Assembly: GCA_965214325.1 (NCBI GenBank)
Contig: CBDCBG010000006.1
Coordinates: forward strand, 4,774,001 to 4,838,000
Origin: JAJEFO01 sp965214325
Lineage (GTDB): Bacteria > Pseudomonadota > Alphaproteobacteria > Rhodobacterales > Rhodobacteraceae
Direction of reading: 5' to 3'
DNA: 64,000 bases
Both the position numbers and the translations under genes were made by a program. The notes below the pieces were generated by a model. That model had not been told where the DNA came from. It saw nothing but the letters and a program-made list of their open reading frames with translations, and made no database searches. How positions within the stretch are numbered: position 1 is the first letter of the stretch; every line of letters begins with the position of its first letter. This document shows positions 62,696-64,000 of this stretch, piece by piece.

Positions 62696-62815
62696 TTGAG
62701 ATTGGGATATCTATATCTCAAAAAGCCCCCGTGTTTCTGAGGTAGTGGTTGCGACAAACGCAGAAATTGAGATAAGGCCTTCAGTAACGCAGAAAACGGA
62801 GTGGTTTCTGAGGTA
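62696..62815 (+). promoter_or_regulatory. Repeat-rich control region of the second Fic gene
   Basis: TTGAGAT (62696-62702) and its complement ATCTCAA (62715-62721) form an inverted repeat, inside which GATAT-CT-ATATC forms another. TTGAGAT recurs at 62767. AACGCAGAAA occurs at 62757 and 62786. GTTTCTGAGGTA occurs at 62733-62744 and at 62804-62815, the second copy holding the ribosome binding site and the first base of the start codon. The arrangement looks like multiple operators for a DNA-binding autoregulator. Confidence 0.5.
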
Positions 62816-63951
62816 TGGACATCGCGAACTTCAAATCTGGTCAACTTGAGGATCAGTACGAATATAAGGCTTTTCTGCCAGAAACCATTTGTCATGAATG
62901 GGTTGTGGCTGACCCCGAGCTGTCAGAGCTCTTGGGTCGAGCCGACCGTGCCTTGGGAGAATTGAACGCCTTTGCACAGCTGATCCCCGATATCGAGTTC
63001 TTCATTCGCATGTATGTCGCGAAGGAGGCTACGCAATCCAGTCGGATCGAAGGTACTCAAACCAACATCGAAGATGCGTTCAAGGATGCTGATGACCTGA
63101 ACCCAGAAGAACGCGACGACTGGGCTGAGGTACAAAACTACATCCATGCGATCAACTTTGCGATTGAAGCTTTAGACGAGTTGCCCTTGTCGAACCGATT
63201 ATTGCGTCAAACCCATGAAATATTGCTTTCTGGAGTACGTGGTCAGCAGAAACAGCCCGGACAGTTTCGTACCAGTCAAAACTGGATAGGGGTCAGCTTG
63301 AAAAACGCAGTGTTTGTGCCGCCGCATCATGACCATGTTCCAGATCTTATGGGGGATCTAGAAGCATTCTTGCACGCGGACCATCTGTTTGTGCATCCAT
63401 TGGTGCGGATTGCCATTGGGCACTACCAGTTTGAGACAATTCACCCGTTTTTGGACGGTAACGGGCGCCTGGGGCGCTTGCTGATATCGCTATATCTGGC
63501 GTCAGAGGGGCTGCTAGTACGGCCGGCGCTGTATCTGTCGGACTATTTTGAACGCAACAAGACCGCGTATGTCGATCACTTGATGGCCGTGCGCCAGGGC
63601 AATCACTTGCGGGAGTGGCTGGTGTTCTTCCTTCATGGCGTTGAAGAGACAGCGCGTGCGTCAGCAGACGTATTCCGGTCTATTTTGGCAATCAAGGAAC
63701 GGGTCGAACGAGATGTATTGCCTCGGTTCAGCGCGCGCCGACAAGACAACGCGCAGGCGCTGATGCGACACCTGTATGCGCGTCCGGTTGTGGATGTGAA
63801 CATGGTAGCCGAAATCATTGGGGCCACCGGCAATACTGCGTCCGCGCTGATAACCGATATGGTCAGTCACGGTGTTTTGGTTGAAGTTACAGGGCAACGC
63901 CGAAATCGACTGTTTGTTTTCAACGAATATATCGAGCTGTTCAGGAGGTAG
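62815..63951 (+). CDS. Fic family protein, class II, with C-terminal winged helix
   Basis: This 378-aa protein has the inhibitory helix SSRIEGTQ at residues 75-82 (S75xxxE79G80), the Fic motif HPFLDGNGRLGR at H210, and a flap region around NAVFVPPHHDHV. The C-terminal part, from about residue 315, includes NMVAEIIGATGNTASALITD and looks like a winged helix, which suggests DNA binding and self-control. Third codon positions are visibly more AT-rich than in the other genes here, consistent with acquisition. It lies on the same side of the tRNA-Cys fragment as the phage-type gene. Confidence 0.9.
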   Translation: MDIANFKSGQLEDQYEYKAFLPETICHEWVVADPELSELLGRADRALGELNAFAQLIPDIEFFIRMYVAKEATQSSRIEGTQTNIEDAFKDADDLNPEERDDWAEVQNYIHAINFAIEALDELPLSNRLLRQTHEILLSGVRGQQKQPGQFRTSQNWIGVSLKNAVFVPPHHDHVPDLMGDLEAFLHADHLFVHPLVRIAIGHYQFETIHPFLDGNGRLGRLLISLYLASEGLLVRPALYLSDYFERNKTAYVDHLMAVRQGNHLREWLVFFLHGVEETARASADVFRSILAIKERVERDVLPRFSARRQDNAQALMRHLYARPVVDVNMVAEIIGATGNTASALITDMVSHGVLVEVTGQRRNRLFVFNEYIELFRR

Positions 63952-64000
63952 GCGTTCAGAAACTGGTACAAGTGGCAGCTCCTTGCAAAGCCCGTCCTTG

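Noticed and set aside
62696..62815. A CRISPR-like repeat array
   Set aside because: The repeats are only 7-12 bp with irregular spacing and two or three copies, so they suit operators rather than CRISPR.

Overview
The window reads as a high-GC alphaproteobacterial chromosome or large replicon, probably from the Rhodobacterales/Rhodospirillales range. This is inferred from the base composition, the density of Liv-, Dpp-, Ugp- and Tct-type uptake systems, the IclR and GntR regulators of small catabolic operons, and the insertion sequence families present. No rRNA gene, intact tRNA or ribosomal protein gene is here to fix the taxon.

Layout. (a) 1-3234, minus strand: a transglutaminase-like protein, an alpha-E protein and a circularly permuted ATP-grasp protein, a known peptide-ligase-like cluster. 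(b) 3733-8777: a GntR/FCD regulator with a TIM-barrel sugar isomerase-like protein, an IS110 tail, a methyltransferase, a poorly coding stretch, and an IclR regulator. (c) 8917-18079: a tight ten-gene plus-strand operon of cyclase, cupin, SDR, hydroxyacyl-CoA dehydrogenase-like protein, complete Liv-type ABC importer and sulfatase, apparently for uptake and degradation of an unidentified, perhaps sulfated, carboxylic compound. (d) 18962-22345: a class II Fic protein, an intact IS630 element and an IS6 fragment. (e) 22353-27882, minus strand: a complete Dpp/Opp-type importer. (f) 28364-31573: an insertion-sequence graveyard in which an ISKra4 element sits inside an IS6 element, which sits inside an IS21 istA fragment. 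Both insertion events still show target duplications.

(g) 31830-44047: an IclR regulator and a sugar or sulfated-sugar cluster. The sugar lactonase, importer ATPase and both permeases are frameshifted. The binding protein, two sulfatases, two SDRs and a GMC oxidoreductase are open. (h) 44485-46353: an IS1634-family element. (i) 46625-54920: a tripartite tricarboxylate (Tct) importer followed by an enolase-superfamily sugar-acid dehydratase, an alpha-ketoglutarate semialdehyde dehydrogenase-like enzyme, a 2-keto-3-deoxy-pentonate dehydratase-like enzyme, a GntR regulator and a PdxA2-like dehydrogenase. Together these read as a non-phosphorylative pentonate-to-2-oxoglutarate route. (j) 55080-59786: a tctC pseudogene, a GntR/UTRA regulator, a split transketolase and a degraded enolase-superfamily gene. 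(k) 60033-61351: an orphan HigA-like antitoxin and an intact IS5 element. (l) 61534-64000: a 3' fragment of tRNA-Cys, best explained as an attachment site. It is followed by a frameshifted phage-type helix-turn-helix gene and a second Fic gene that is more AT-rich than the rest, so an integrated element probably begins here and runs off the right end.

Overall the window is a catabolic region under strong insertion-sequence pressure and partial decay. Repeated frameshifts in region (g) could include assembly errors, but some of the damaged genes also carry substitutions at catalytic motifs, which points to real loss of function. No CRISPR array and no recognised multi-gene defence system was found. 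The strongest leads for something undescribed are the region (c) operon, the Tct/pentonate operon with its PdxA2 gene, and the tRNA-Cys-bounded element with its Fic gene and repeat-rich promoter.
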